Source: Glandiceps talaboti
Lineage: Eukaryota > Hemichordata > Enteropneusta > Spengelidae
Assembly: GCF_964340395.1 (NCBI RefSeq)
Contig: NC_135553.1
Coordinates: forward strand, 11,424,001-11,488,000
Direction of reading: 5' to 3'
DNA length: 64,000 nt
Positions 51,428 to 64,000 of this stretch are shown here, in pieces. Made by a program: the position numbers and the translations under genes. Within the stretch, counting starts at the first letter, position 1; the number at the start of each line of letters is the position of its first letter. The notes under the pieces are model-generated. The model was not told the DNA's origin and searched no databases. It saw only the letters and a program-made list of their open reading frames with translations.

Positions 51428-51593
51428 GTATTGCATCATTCTTTATAGGTTAACTGCTTGTTATATGCAGCTCTGATGAGGTCTACGAGTTTAAAATAGA
51501 CACAATCTGTGTATTATCTTGCATCACCTTTGGCCTGGACAGCAGATCAACAACGTCAAGGATTAGGTTAAGGTCGAGAGACAACGTGTAAAG
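51421..51593 (+). other. unit 4 exon 1, probably 5' untranslated
   Basis: It contains GTTAACTGCTTGTTATATGC (51449-51468) and ends AAAG|GTAGGATT (GT at 51594-51595), a donor of fair quality at the same place as in the other units. Confidence 0.5.
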
Positions 51594-54500
51594 GTAGGAT
51601 TCATCTACAAATGTCAAGACACTTTCATAAAATATATGTTATAACCAACAGTCGTCTTTGAAAGCAATTACAAAGTAGTAGGGTTATGACGTCGTGTATA
51701 TGAACAACATAAAATCTCTTCTTTATGACGTCATTCAATGAAGAGAAATAATTGTCTTTGAAACTCTACGATCATCATGACATGACCTGGAGAAATGGAA
51801 GATTTGGTAAGAGGCTACCATGTACAATTATCATGAAAAGTATATTCTTGTGTCAAATCAAAGAGACATTTATACATAATCGGTTTCTTCCGTAATGAGC
51901 TTAAGGTAAGAGAAAAGGTAATGAAGGGAAAGTAATGGGAATGATATTGTATGCAAGACGAGTCGTAATATGAGAGTGAATATAATCAATGTACAAGCGC
52001 AGTACACAATATGGGATTGATCCATTTATCTCTATTACAAAATCATTATCTACTTCATAGAGCTTCCTTGGACGAGATAGTCTTACTGCAATACATTGAG
52101 TCACGGATCTTCTTTCTTGTCTTAATCACAACTGAAAGGAATTGTCATATTAAATAGCCACGAAAGATGATCATGCCTACTTAAATTCCGTTCATCGAAA
52201 CTGATCAAGCAGATTATGTGCTATTAATGCATCAACTGCATTCTAATCGTCAAGATATGGGAACGGTGTCATTAAGGGGCGCGTTCCGGAACCGAACGCT
52301 CGGCGGACGTTTCAAAACATTTTGTTCTTTGAACACAAGTGTCACAGTTTCTCGCAGGCGACCTATGACGATGGAAGGCGGGAGTGGGGTTATTAGCCAT
52401 AAACTAAGATCGTGAAATCTTACTTAAGTAACGAACTTAAGTTTTTTGTAGGGTTACGTAGTGCACCTCAGTTTTATTTCAGCAAAACAATCATGGAATT
52501 AACCATTTACAATTGGCCATGGTAATTAGAAATACAAAAACTCGTCGACAAAATCGTACGATCTATTATTTGACCAACATTGAATAGGGCAGCATCACTT
52601 GTGGTCAGCGTCCGCTGAACATGCCACCATCCCTTCATCGTGTGCATATATGCAATACCATTCCAAGTGGTCTAGAAATAGTGGTCTTGGCCAAACAATG
52701 ATAAAACAGTTTGCTTCCTGCATGATCTGCTAATTTGTTATTCTCTTTACTTTAACTATAACTAATACAGGGTCTGAATGCTTTCTATTTCACTTCCATA
52801 AATTGGTAAAATGCGAAGGCAATATGTCAAAATTACAGGAGAAATTTGACGATTTACCTCTTTACTTTTCAATTGGTACAATCAAAATATTCATGATTTG
52901 CCTAAGGGTTGTAGAGACTTTACAGATTATATCTCAGTAACAATTTAGGATTATGTTCTCTACTACTTATCTGTACCGTAGTTGAAACCTACAACGTTGA
53001 TGTATAGAATTTCGCATGATTTTAGTGGCCCCGAATGATGCGCAAAACCATTACCTTGTGTTAGCAAGGGAAACCCGAGCACCCGCCTGAGCGAAGGAAT
53101 CATATGTCCAAAACGCTAACTGCACTTAGGAACATTCGTTAATTGAATCGGGATGACAAGGTCATCTTTATCTGTGCCACACAACCTCAAAATAGATCAG
53201 CTCTTCTAATCAGTCGATAAATGTTGGGATACATAAAATGTATTTTTGATATTTTAAAATGAATCATGCTGAGTTTTGCAACCTATACATCTGTTAAAAA
53301 TTGCTTTGCTTATTCTTAGACACAGTTACGCTAATGTAGTCCCTGTATAAATATTAATTCCCATAGAATGTAATTGCAATAGTTCTATGATATTGCATTT
53401 CTTTTGAAAATTGCTATTTTATCCCTCTACGACTTTGACATATCACTTTAAGACAATTTATAGGCTGTTAAGCAATGGTTGCGGTATACTGTGATTAAGT
53501 GATGAGTATTGTATACTGACTGTGTACATTAAATTTTACTTTTAATGTAAGCATGAAATGCATTGTAAGCCCACTTATTTCAAAATCAGATTTTGTGGTT
53601 GGGATACATTGCATGTTTAATGTTATGAAGAGATCTGTTCCATGAGGATGACAAGATAGACAGAAACAACGTAATATTAATTGATACGTACAATCAGTCA
53701 TTATATGTCAGTACGGTTAATATTAACGCACGGGTGGAGATGCGCAAATGTCAAACTGAAAGCCAAGTTGAAAGTCAACACATTTCCAAATGATTGTTTC
53801 TCAATAGTGAATAAAATTGATACCACTAACCTATCCAGATTCCTTAAGATCTCGCTGTGTTCAATGTTGTAATTATGTTTGTTTTAGTCACTGTCTGACA
53901 ACAAACTTTAATAAACTACTCATGTCGATTTGAATTTATGCTGCCTATTTACCCATTTGTCATATTCTTTGGGGTTTTAGAATGACCATTTCATACATTA
54001 CTCAAGTGTGTCCAGCGAATTTTCAATCACCTTTTGTTTTGAGAGAGAAGTGACATATAAATCATGTACATGCACGCACGTAGGTCAAAGCAGTCATATC
54101 ATATGTCTATATAGTTGAAAAATGAGAGGAGAAGAAGAGTTTGCTTGAAATTCTGTGCCGACAGCAATCTATAGAAATTTCATAGAACGTACGATATTTT
54201 AATGCATGAACTATTCGCACTTCACTTGAAAGACATTTGAGAGGATGACTGGGTAAATAGTTAGCACATAATCAATATAGGAGTACAACTGCTGTATTCT
54301 CCACTTGAATTTGTTTTCAAAGTTTACAAGCCAACAACTTCACAGAAAAATCGTTAACCTTACAGAAGATAATGTTATGGCTAACAGGAATCTTTTGGGT
54401 GGGGGTTATCTTCAAATAACTCTCAATTTACATATATCAATTATATAATCATTGCTTTATTATTATTTGTAGACAGAAAGATAATACACTTCATCTTCAA

Positions 54501-54610
54501 ATACTAACTACTAGAATACCTTTCAGCGCCTAAAAGAAGTGAGGCTTGTCTTCTCAGGGACATGCAACGAATCTTAAGCAGACGTGAACTCATCACCGAA
54601 TCTTATTTAG

Positions 54611-54828
54611 TATAGGCTTTCAAACTGAATTACAAGACATGTGTGAATTAATTTACCCGTCCAAAAATGATCAATGTCGTAATTTATCTTTTCGTCACAT
54701 TGATTCATCCTGTTGCCGAGTCCATTAAACAAGTTTCCCCTGAAGGTACTATAACTCATATAGGTGAACAACACTTAACACTGACTAAAATGTACGATGT
54801 CAACAGTTTGTTGACACATATTGAATAA
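54611..54828 (+). CDS. unit 4 exon 2: start codon and signal peptide, best-preserved copy
   Basis: Acceptor CTTATTTAG ends at 54610. ATG at 54667 opens MINVVIYLFVTLIHPVAES, a good signal peptide with small residues at its end, then IKQVSPEGTITHIGEQHLTL. A donor-like GT at 54792 aligns to the unit 3 donor; without splicing the frame would run 53 codons to TAA at 54826-54828. The coding exon therefore probably ends near 54791. Confidence 0.55.
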
Positions 54829-56083
54829 TGTTGTCCCAAGGGATTGTACAGTCGTGCAATTTATTTCCCACAAGGACATTGTGACCCGATGTTGTATAAG
54901 ACTGGCATATGTACTACAAATGATGATATCTTCTTTTAGTATACCCATGTCATTGTTTTGCTTGGCTTTGGATAAAGTAATCTAAAGAAAGTTTGAACTC
55001 AATTTACATTCGTAAAATTCCGTCAATATAAATATGCATAAATATATTCAATTGATTACATTAACTGTTTAACATTTCTTACCTTATATGCAAATGTATT
55101 AGCAATCATAAAGTAAATTTTCAACTTTTAGTTAAATTCACTTGAGCGACTTGTGTCAAAAGAAATACAAATAATCTAATTTTGGGGAATGACATTTCCG
55201 AAATTGATAACATTGATTCCCCATCAGGGTTGAACAGATGTATTGTGAAAAACTGAATACAAACGTCTACCTAAGCATCCAATTTCGTGATTAGTTCTCC
55301 CATTACTTCATTAGCGCTCCTAGTCAAATCCAATGATGTTGAGGAATGTGTGTGAACGATGCTAAGTAATTATTCAAGATTGTACAAATAACGCTCAAGG
55401 TTCTTAGAATATGTCATTTCTCGCCTTGAACAAATGAACCGAGTAAGTTTTTCAACACATATATTTACTGTGGTGTCATTGTATTTCAAACCGTTCATAT
55501 AATTAAACCGAAATTGAAACCACGCAACCTTCTTAATCCACTTGGCATTAGTTTATCTTGCTTCGAGATTGCTTCAACTATCTACTCAGACTAATTGAAT
55601 TGGTTCTACATAGCACTCTTTTATACCATCTAATTATAAATATAATCAGTGAACAGAAAGGCCGACGTGAGAGACACATTACATCAATTGCAGATTATAT
55701 GTCTATTTAACCACTAATGTACAATTTACGTACCAACGAGATTAAAACAAAATAACAGCGACTTGTAAAGTAGCCATGTCAAAGTACATTGACGAAGGTT
55801 CAATCCATGTACGTACACTTACTGAGTAAATACATCCGCTATCGAATGATGTGGGAGGAATATCAATGTATGCTTTCAGTAATAACATGTTGCTAAATGT
55901 TCTATAATTACTCACTTTTACGTTTTGTAACCATGGCTTGTTAACGTAGATATAGTTGGATGTTGCTAAGGTACATGACAATATCCAAATACCTCTAAAT
56001 GACTGGTAATGTACACTAGCGTAAATTGATCATCGTTACGTCACAGTTTTCTATGCATAATTACAATATCCGTAATCTGAATG

Positions 56084-56104
56084 AATGAATGAATGAATGA
56101 ATTT
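56084..56104. repeat. short (GAAT)n run
   Basis: Five GAAT units in an intron of unit 4. Confidence 0.85.
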
Positions 56105-57099
56105 CCATTATTGTCATTTTCAGTTTACTTAAAAAAATAGAGATACATGTCAAAACCGAAAATGTCCACCGTATAATGAAATGATAGACCGTTACTAAAT
56201 GTTGAATATAACTGGATCCAAAACTGCCATTTGATTTCAAAGTAATGGTTGCTAGAGCATAAATTGAGAAGCCATAACCGAGGCCATTATTTATTATTTT
56301 ATGACGAGATTCAAAGTGGTATATGTCGCATCCAAGTACTCTTGCCATATTTCCATTTTCGGGTTTCAAGATAAGATTATTGCCATAATCACAAACTTTA
56401 AGGCAGAAATGAGACCATTGTTAACGATGCCTTTGTGACAAATAATACTTAGTCCCTTATAGATGAAACAAGATTCAAAGTCGTAATTATGTCATTTCCA
56501 CCCATCCACACATAAAGTTAAGTGTACTTTGTGGAATAAAGCTTACATCAAATCCCAAAGCTACGGTTTCTCGTAATGACAGGAGCGATGTCTGGGGTCT
56601 TTAAATAATATTTTAACTACTATCCAGGGTATATATAAGTCACTTATCGTTTCCCTGCTAAGTTGAAAGGTACTGCCCAGGGAATAGGAAAGCCACTTGT
56701 CATTTCCTCTGATGAGCTGAAAGAGGCGATTAAGTTTAACCAATCATCATTACTCATCACTCAGTTCCAAGTCAAGTCTTGTAATTCAATAATTCAACAT
56801 TGTTCCCATGAGGTAGCAACATGGCAGTTTTTGTAGAACAAATGTCCAATGTTGCATATCGTGAATTTTATGGGTTGTACAAATTAAATACTGACAAATT
56901 CCTAGTCTGTGGCATTAAGTAGGTGATTTTAAGTAATAAATGAAGAATGACACAATGTTTTAATAATTTGCTGATTGTGTTGGTAGCCGATGAGGAATTG
57001 TTCCGGGTTATTCTGGAGTCAATTGACATCATTATGTATATCCCCGAACGCGTGGAAAAATGGAACACTCCACACGATTTCTATTCAAACTTAACGGGT

Positions 57100-59881
57100 T
57101 CTATTTGATCATATCACAAATTTCAAACTTCCACATGCTTCAACTACATTTTGTTGCATATTGGATTTCCTATGTATTTAGATTTATAGCAACGATTGTC
57201 ACCAAATGGTAGTTGATGTCGCCATGGTATTGCCATTCCTGGGATAACACAATTTCACATGGGCTAATCTTTTCATCGCAGCACTCTAGCGTAGATCGCT
57301 GATAGTTGCCATAGTATTTGAGTACAAAGAGATGGATAGGGTTTTGTCGGTGCCCCTTTTCATCTTGTGAAGTTCCCAGTATCTAATTAAAGACGTATGT
57401 CATTCACATCTGTAAAACATTTACCCTGGGAAATCACCAGAAGTGGAGAAATGACATGACCGCAATGTGTTTGTTGGTTGGAGCTTCACCTCTCCATGTT
57501 GCGTTGGAGATTTACAATAGTCATTCAGCTTATTCGGAAATCATCAGACTCATCGCCTCTGCTGTTTACCAATGTAATGTATGTACTGTCCTCTGGGATA
57601 TCAATAGTGCTATCAAACACCTCTCTCTGCGGCAATGCACCTAAATGTAGGCACGCGTTTTGTTTGGTGTGTTTTTTTTCAGTATAGTGTTTTGTATACT
57701 GTTGTGTGTTTGCAACTGTTTCTGACATTACAGAGTCAAGTGAAGTTCAAAGCTATGGAAAATACGACAGCATTTGCAAGATAAAAACATCGTTACCAAT
57801 GCGAGTAGTAGCGTAAATTTCGGTTGTTACATTATCATTTCTTTAATGCCATGCGTTTCAATATTATAACATATTTCAACAAATAGTACAATCAATTCAA
57901 TGTAATTTTCGATAGGTGTGATCGAAGAGTATTAAAAACATCTAATACGCGCAGATCTTTGCTCACCTTAGTCGGTCGAAAAACGATTGTTACTTAATTT
58001 ATCGGGAAAAATCAATCATAATCAACTTTTTATCGACTATCATTAGACGGACGAATCTAAATGAAAACAAATGTGAAGATTGCAACCACATGCAAGGAAA
58101 TGTACAACATCTGTAACTTTACATCAATTACATAAATGTACAGAGAGCGATATTTCCTGGTAAAGTATCATCAATTATCCATACAACACATACCCTAGGT
58201 ATAGTCCCGTTTATCACATGTTTCACAAGTTAGTGAGTATACAATCTCTTCTATTTTGCAATATTTTGAATAACCTGCACGTATAGACGTTCATTCTGAA
58301 GCAGAAGCACTTGCTTTCTTGCACTCTATTTATCAACCGTCTACTTTATCATACTTCATGACTGTTTTTCATAAGCAAGTAATCTGTAAAAAAAATATAT
58401 TTATATTACCAATGCGTATGGGAGGAAGCAGTCAAGCAAGATAAACATATAAAGCTTCACATCATTTGAATTGATGGATCATCATTTGTCATAGATGAAA
58501 GTGACTTTAACGACCCAGAATGCAAAATTCTTCGAGAACATGATAATGCACTAGAATGTCGTGTCCTTGACAATCCAATAGACAGTATATTACTTTCCGT
58601 CTTACACCATGATAATGGCATTCATAAAAAATCAAACCCGAAGATAAGTCCTACTTTACAATTATGACCAAGTAAGGTCATAAAAAGATATGTAAAGTGA
58701 AGATATAACAGTATTACATGCATGGCTAAATTGGGATTTTTACGATTCTACTTTTGTCAATCGAACTGTGGTGAAAACCATCAATACAAATTTCAAACTT
58801 CACCCTCCCACCATATAAACATTCACATTGCGTATAATTTGAATATTTCGACCCGATGTATGCGCATTCTGATCAGAATGTTATGAGCCAACCACACATC
58901 AGGCAGATGACCTTGCGATACCTGTGTGCAAATACCTGTATTGGGACAGTAATTGTATTTTCAAAAAATACACCATTTATATGGTTATCAGGTATTACTT
59001 CCCTTGATAGTGTCGGTTTCTGCCATCCTTCATCGTTCACTTCTCCTCTGCCAATCATATATTGTAGCTACTTTGAACACTCCATCTTTCTCCTTCCTCA
59101 GTTCATCTCACCTCTCATTTTCAAGATGTACAAATATTTTGACTTAATATCTTGTTTAAATTCTAACGTTCTACAGCTTCTAATTGTTTTTCCTTTTGTA
59201 TTACAATTTTGCCGTTTGTAACTTGTTTATATGTATTTATTAGTATTTGCACCGCTTGTTTTCTTGTGCTTTGTATATTTAGTATATCTGTTAGTTCTAA
59301 CTTTACTTTTAAATACTTGGATATGTTAAGTGATAATAACAATGGATTCTGATTTGACTCCAGAGGTTTAATATTGAATATATTCTGACCATGCTTTTAA
59401 TAAGTAGGAGAACTCAATATATTTGGTACATGAACACATAATTAAGGTAAAACATCATTTTAGAAAAATACTATAATGAGATCAAAATCTTTGGACGTCA
59501 ATGACCTGGTGACAGGTATAAATATCGACCTCGGCATTCTATTATCAAGAATGATCAAACCCATTCCGGGACCCGTGCATTCAAGTTAATGGCTTTTTTT
59601 AATGTTAATGAATACACGAAATGCGACCAGTCAGTTCATTTTTATTTGGAATTTGGTGATTAATTGCTCTCCCCTGAAGACATTCAATTTCCCTCAAAAC
59701 AAGAGTACTCATTGTTTGAGGTCAATGGCTCGATGACAATGAAATATCAGGTAACTAGAACACATATCAATTCACAACCTAATTTTCTTGTAGCTTCATC
59801 ATTTGGATCAAATGTTAATAGAGATCACAGTAACAAATTGTGTGAAGATAACATGTAACGCTGTCACAGTGCACGGTATTG

Positions 59882-59974
<93 letters not shown>

Positions 59975-60041
59975 CTGTGTGTGTCTGTGTGTCTGTGTGT
60001 GTGTCTGTGTGTGTGTGTAAATATATATACTATACATTGAA

Positions 60042-60095
<54 letters not shown>

Positions 60096-60114
60096 GGCAG
60101 GCAGGCAGGCAGGC

Positions 60115-60191
<77 letters not shown>

Positions 60192-61000
60192 TAGATAACT
60201 TTTGTGATTTTTTTCTAAAGTATCATAATATTGACTTATTGTACACTGAAAGTGTTGACTCTAAACTGTGTACACGGGGATTGACTATTTAATCCTGGAT
60301 TGGCGGGTAACCTTTCGTTTGATAGCGTTGAGTGGGATCTCTGCAGCTGTCTTTATTAGAATAAGGGATTAATGGAGGCGGCTTTTACTTCATCGCAAAT
60401 ATTCAAACATTATACTTCAACATCGGATACAACTGATAGATATACAAAGAGGGCCACAACAAGGAATATGGTAAATATGGTGTCATCACACAGGATTTCC
60501 CATACGCCAATATGACATCGTCAATATGATAACAAATCTAAACTTGATGGGATGTGAGATTTTAGAAATCCTTATAGGGTAGTAACAACTGAGTGAACTA
60601 ATTAAAAGTACTATTACCAAGTCTTGTACCAGTGCATAACATATGACGTTTAAAGAAACGTTAAAAAGGATGTAGTGGAATAATAATCACTGAACTTTAC
60701 TGATACTGTGTGACTGTTGTAGACGCAAGAGTTAAACTTGTCATTGTAAAGTCTTCGGATTTAAAGGCTGGTAATAAGATATGAGTAATCTTGAGGTATA
60801 ATCATTATTAATTTCAGTAGTAAATGGCCTAAAAATAATCTAGCAAATGGCTGAAATTCATCCAAGAGCAATGAAGCTTGTTCTTCCCTGTTTCCATAAG
60901 ATGAGTTCAAAAAGTAGAAAGAAAAACGTGATTGCAATATTTAAGCGTATTTCTTGAGACTTATTATCTCCGTAATCTATGGAATATTAAAATAAGTACT
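57100..61000. other. unit 4-specific non-coding stretch
   Basis: This part has little counterpart in unit 3. It carries the large compound microsatellite at 59.9-60.2 kb. Overlapping open frames at 57456-57728 and 58856-59221 have no motif and no partner in other units; I do not call them genes. Confidence 0.4.
59886..60191. repeat. compound microsatellite (TA)n (GT/CTGT)n (GATA)n (GACA)n (GGCA)n (GATA)n
   Basis: TA run 59886-59957, GT with CTGT interruptions 59958-60018, then GATA, GACA, GGCA and a long GATA array from about 60042 to 60191. It is a hypervariable locus; frames across it are artefacts. Confidence 0.95.
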
Positions 61001-62694
61001 CATGATTACGAGTCTTGGATAACTAACATTCATATTAATGGCATGGCTGTCAGCTACGTTCTTGAATTCATAAGTCAGTCAAGTTCAATTCGTTCAATGT
61101 CGATCACTTGCTCTCTTGTCGATCTTTCAATGGCGGTCTATCAAATGTTTCCAAAACTATAAATTCTTTATGCACAGTAACCAACATTGATGCAATTGGC
61201 TAGGTAAAGACGTCGCACACAGTTGATATGATTTATGCCTTTTAGACTGAAATCGATTCTCTACTATCCCGGTCTTCAGAAATGTGACACTTTCAATTTA
61301 TGTTGTACTGAAAACATCTAATGGCGATTTCTTTATGAAATGTATCGTAATAATATTTTATTATTTGTTTTAATGTCTGGCCGTGGGTGTTAGCAGCTGA
61401 GATTGAACACACCGGCCTCTCAACACCCTTTATATAGTTACACCTGTTAGCATACATTGACAAATCACGAATAAGCATCGATGGCAACTGCATTTGACAA
61501 ATTTATTCGCATACAGATAGCAGTTATCTGCTAATCTTTGAAAACGCAGATAATTACCCAATCTTCAACCGATAAGCTTATAATTAGGTAGCTCGTATAT
61601 TCCGGTTGTTGGTGTAATTTGTGGAATTGGTTGCTCGGTCGTTCGGGTCGGTTGATTGCTTGCGTGCTTGTTTGCTTGCTTTCTTGATATAAATTATGGA
61701 ATTGGTTGTTCCGTTGCGAGGTGTTCTGAGTTCGTTAACTTTTGGATTTATATATAATGAACTCTTAGTTTACGTAGTGAAAACATACAAAAATACTGTA
61801 CTACATATTTCCATACAAGTAATCATCTGCAGTCTAATCATACCGATGAGTATCGCGGCCTTGTATAAGTGAGCGAAAGACAAACAGAATAGTGTTCAGA
61901 TGCAAGGATTCGATACATCGGCGCCACTATGTCAGTGTGTATAATGATTCAATCATTTCTGACAAGATTATGAGTTGTTAAGGTAACGAAAATATCCGCT
62001 CTCCATTTATCTTCAGTAATGTATCTTGACTACAATTACGAAATCCCAATTTTCTCCACTTTGAACACATTTTCAACACCTCGAAAGCATTCTTTGTAAA
62101 AAAAAATGAATTATGAATATTTGCTTCCTTGTGGTGCATGGACATTGTTAGGTTAATTGTAGCATGGTGGAACACGGGTAAATGGTTTTAATTCCATTGC
62201 TGTGATGTTATCACGGATTGTACCATTTCTCGGCATTCTATTCGTTCCCTTTGATATGCAATTATTTAAGCAACATGGATATATAGCAATATCTATTATA
62301 ATGTTAGAAAGTACCAAATACAAACAAAAACTTCAGCTACGGGTTTATAATCAACGATAGCTCATTGTTGACGTATATTAAAAGATTAAGAGGGGTAATT
62401 TTACTTCATAATCATATCATGGCTGTCAATTGATTACACAACTTATTGAATTGTTTCCTCAGGGGGAGCAATGCTGGACATAAACTATACAGAACGAAAT
62501 AAGTTGCATTGAAGATATTCCCCCTGTGTGCCTTCTAGACAAAGTACATTACACTCGACTGAACTCCAAGACTGTGTTCCCCTGACTGCGACGATTTGTG
62601 CGTTAGATAAGTATTTCTAACGTTCGTGAGATTGACTGTCTTGTTTCTAAATAACCTGAATGTAAGAAGTGTTAAGGTCATCCGCCCAAAATGA

Positions 62695-62868
62695 ACCTGG
62701 AGGAAATTCGCACCAGACATACACGGAGACAATAACATTACTCTTGATGTGTTAAATGGCCAAACTGAGACCCGAGAGATTACAATTCATTTCAAAGTCT
62801 CCAACGAGACGGGTTATATAAGTGAATATAAACTAACATGTACGAATAAATCGTGGGAGCCCAATTAA
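62695..62868 (+). CDS. unit 4 REJ-like coding block, best-preserved copy
   Basis: 57 codons are open between TGA (62692-62694) and TAA (62866-62868). The core reads KFAPDIHGDNNITLDVLNG then QTETREITIHFKVSNETG. The strand-like alternation and the closing F-x-V-x-N-x-x-G fit the repeated strands of REJ modules. NNIT and NET are N-glycosylation sequons, fitting an extracellular place. A GT follows ACGG at 62812-62813; if it is the donor, the exon ends in phase 1, which is the phase the GAIN-like exon of units 1 and 3 needs. The acceptor is uncertain (an AG lies near 62702). Confidence 0.45.
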   Translation, partial: TWRKFAPDIHGDNNITLDVLNGQTETREITIHFKVSNETGYISEYKLTCTNKSWEPN

Positions 62869-63139
62869 GGTATAACGTGGCTAATAATGATGACCTCCAG
62901 AGAAAACATTGCAACGAAAACAGTTAGCTCGATTCTGCAATAAACTTTTGCAGGCTGTTGAATAAGGTTGTATTCTTTGTTGTCATTCCTCAAAAATGTG
63001 ATTATGCAAACATTATAGCTACGAAAACTCATATTTTTAGAACTTGTGTAACTTTACAAATCAATTGTTATTCAGAAAATATGTTGACAAAAGGAAAATT
63101 TGGCTTCATAAGAGAGAAACTGTACCTGAACGTTGGCAT

Positions 63140-63560
63140 TGTGTCTTCAATCTCGTAGGAAATTGCTGGATGCAGTCTTTTTATATAAATGCTTAAATGG
63201 CACTTTTAACTTAATGTATATTGTTGCCAATGTCCCGTTTCATGTGCCATCCAGGAATCTCCGTTCCCACTACACATTTGAAATGGCACGTTTTAATTCT
63301 ACTCAAAGGAAAAACTCATTTTTACCTAGGACCTTCAATTTTATCAACACCTTGCAAACACTGACACATTTTCAAGTCTCAGTACTTTTAGAAAAGATGT
63401 CCTAAATGAAATAGTTGATGTGTGAACTTAACGCAATTTCGGTAATTTTTATCTTCTTTTAATTTATTTCATTTCTATTTTTACTATTTTTGTAAATATT
63501 GTATGTATTTTAGTCTTTCCAATTTCAGATCTCATTTTGCCATATTTTGAAGATTTTATC
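63140..63560 (+). mobile_element. 3' fragment of a non-LTR retrotransposon (jockey/CR1-like reverse transcriptase end)
   Basis: The frame LQSRRKLLDAVFLYKCLNG, then NVPFHVPSRNLRSHYTFEMA and NSFLPRTFNFINTL, matches the well-known C-terminal tail of LINE reverse transcriptases: R-R-K-x-x-D..F-L-Y-K..N-G, V-P-x-x-x-x-R, then a P-R-T-x-x-x-x-N block. Translation stops at 63403-63405. An A+T-rich 3' untranslated stretch follows to about 63560. Nothing upstream of the tail is present, so it is a 5'-truncated, inactive copy. Confidence 0.65.
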
Positions 63561-64000
63561 ATGAAACCCTCAATCCCTTTATAATAGCAAAACCCTAATC
63601 ATTGCTAACAATCAAAGCAGCGTATATGAAAGTAGTTTAATTCGGCTATTGTACTAAAGCTTTAAAAATGTCGGGTAATAAGGGAAATCAAGCATAACAC
63701 AGAAAACATCATTTCAAACCAGAGTTAAAGGCAACTACATTTTTTTTTTGCTTTTACTCGGTAGCAAAGGTTACTTTAATCATGAACATCCTCGGGCAAC
63801 ATACACATTTCGCTCCGGTGACGAATTTCCAGCCAAGCATATCCCAAACAACTGGATAGACTGTTCATCTGCTGTTACATAGATAGCTACATATTGACAT
63901 CAACTTAATTAAGGGGTTTCAATTCGCACAGACAGCCCACTGCGCTTATGAAAAATATTATTGGTCCCGATTTTACAAAAATCTAGATCGAGATCGTGAC
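63561..64000. other. non-coding end of the window, no feature seen
   Basis: No exon, RNA or repeat family recognised. Confidence 0.45.

Larger units (their letters stand above)
50800..63000 (+). repeat. tandem duplication unit U4 (may continue beyond the window)
   Basis: Anchors: left-end block with TGGTAAAGCAAACAAAAC (50935), promoter (51.4 kb), signal-peptide exon (54.6 kb) and REJ-like block (62.7 kb). The 57-62.7 kb part aligns in order to the U3-specific insert (GGCGGTCTATCAAATG at 61131; CATGGTGGAACACGGG at 62163), with extra material between 57.1 and 61.0 kb. The GAIN-like exon would lie beyond the LINE fragment and probably outside the window. Confidence 0.75.

Noticed and set aside
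1-64000. CRISPR arrays, bacterial operons, viral genomes
   Set aside because: Repeats present are microsatellites and dispersed elements; there is no spacer-repeat pattern, no dense coding and no recognisable viral gene.

Overview
The window is animal nuclear DNA. It is AT-rich by eye, has no operons, no dense ORFs and no bacterial gene starts, but has spliced-looking short exons, long introns, many microsatellites, a tRNA-derived SINE in two copies, LINE ends and MITE-like elements. The abundance of tetranucleotide satellites and the SINE style suggest a marine invertebrate (hemichordate, echinoderm, cephalochordate or mollusc), but the sequence alone does not fix the species.

Layout. 0-11 kb: one clear internal coding exon (997-1429, + strand) of a polycystin-1-like receptor, then mostly non-coding DNA with a LINE 3' end (2.85 kb), two head-to-head copies of a 0.7 kb MITE (3.78-5.84 kb), microsatellites and a SINE (8.3-8.7 kb). 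11.3 kb to about 63 kb: four diverged copies, all on the + strand, of one gene-bearing segment (units U1 about 11.28-20.6 kb, U2 20.6-32.4 kb, U3 32.4-47.5 kb, U4 50.8-63 kb or beyond). The copies were found by recurring anchors in the same order. Each begins with a core promoter in which a TATA-like box lies exactly 28 bases before a conserved initiator-like position. An untranslated first exon ending at a splice donor follows, then an exon carrying a start codon and a signal peptide. Further on lie short coding blocks resembling a REJ strand pair and the helical (A) part of a GAIN domain. These blocks and the 997-1429 exon (GAIN B-like) are consistent with one family, the polycystin-1-like/REJ receptors. 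The window would then be a tandem cluster of such genes, several of them visibly decaying. The family name for the units is inference; the duplication, promoter and exon pattern is seen directly.

Units 1 and 4 also share a 79-bp segment about 1.0-1.3 kb upstream of their promoters that is about 95% identical while the surroundings are far more diverged. Units 3 and 4 share extra internal sequence that units 1 and 2 lack. Unit 2 carries a nested 0.2 kb foldback element. The last kilobase holds the C-terminal end of a non-LTR retrotransposon reverse transcriptase. No complete gene can be assembled from this window: GPS, transmembrane and PLAT exons were not found with confidence.
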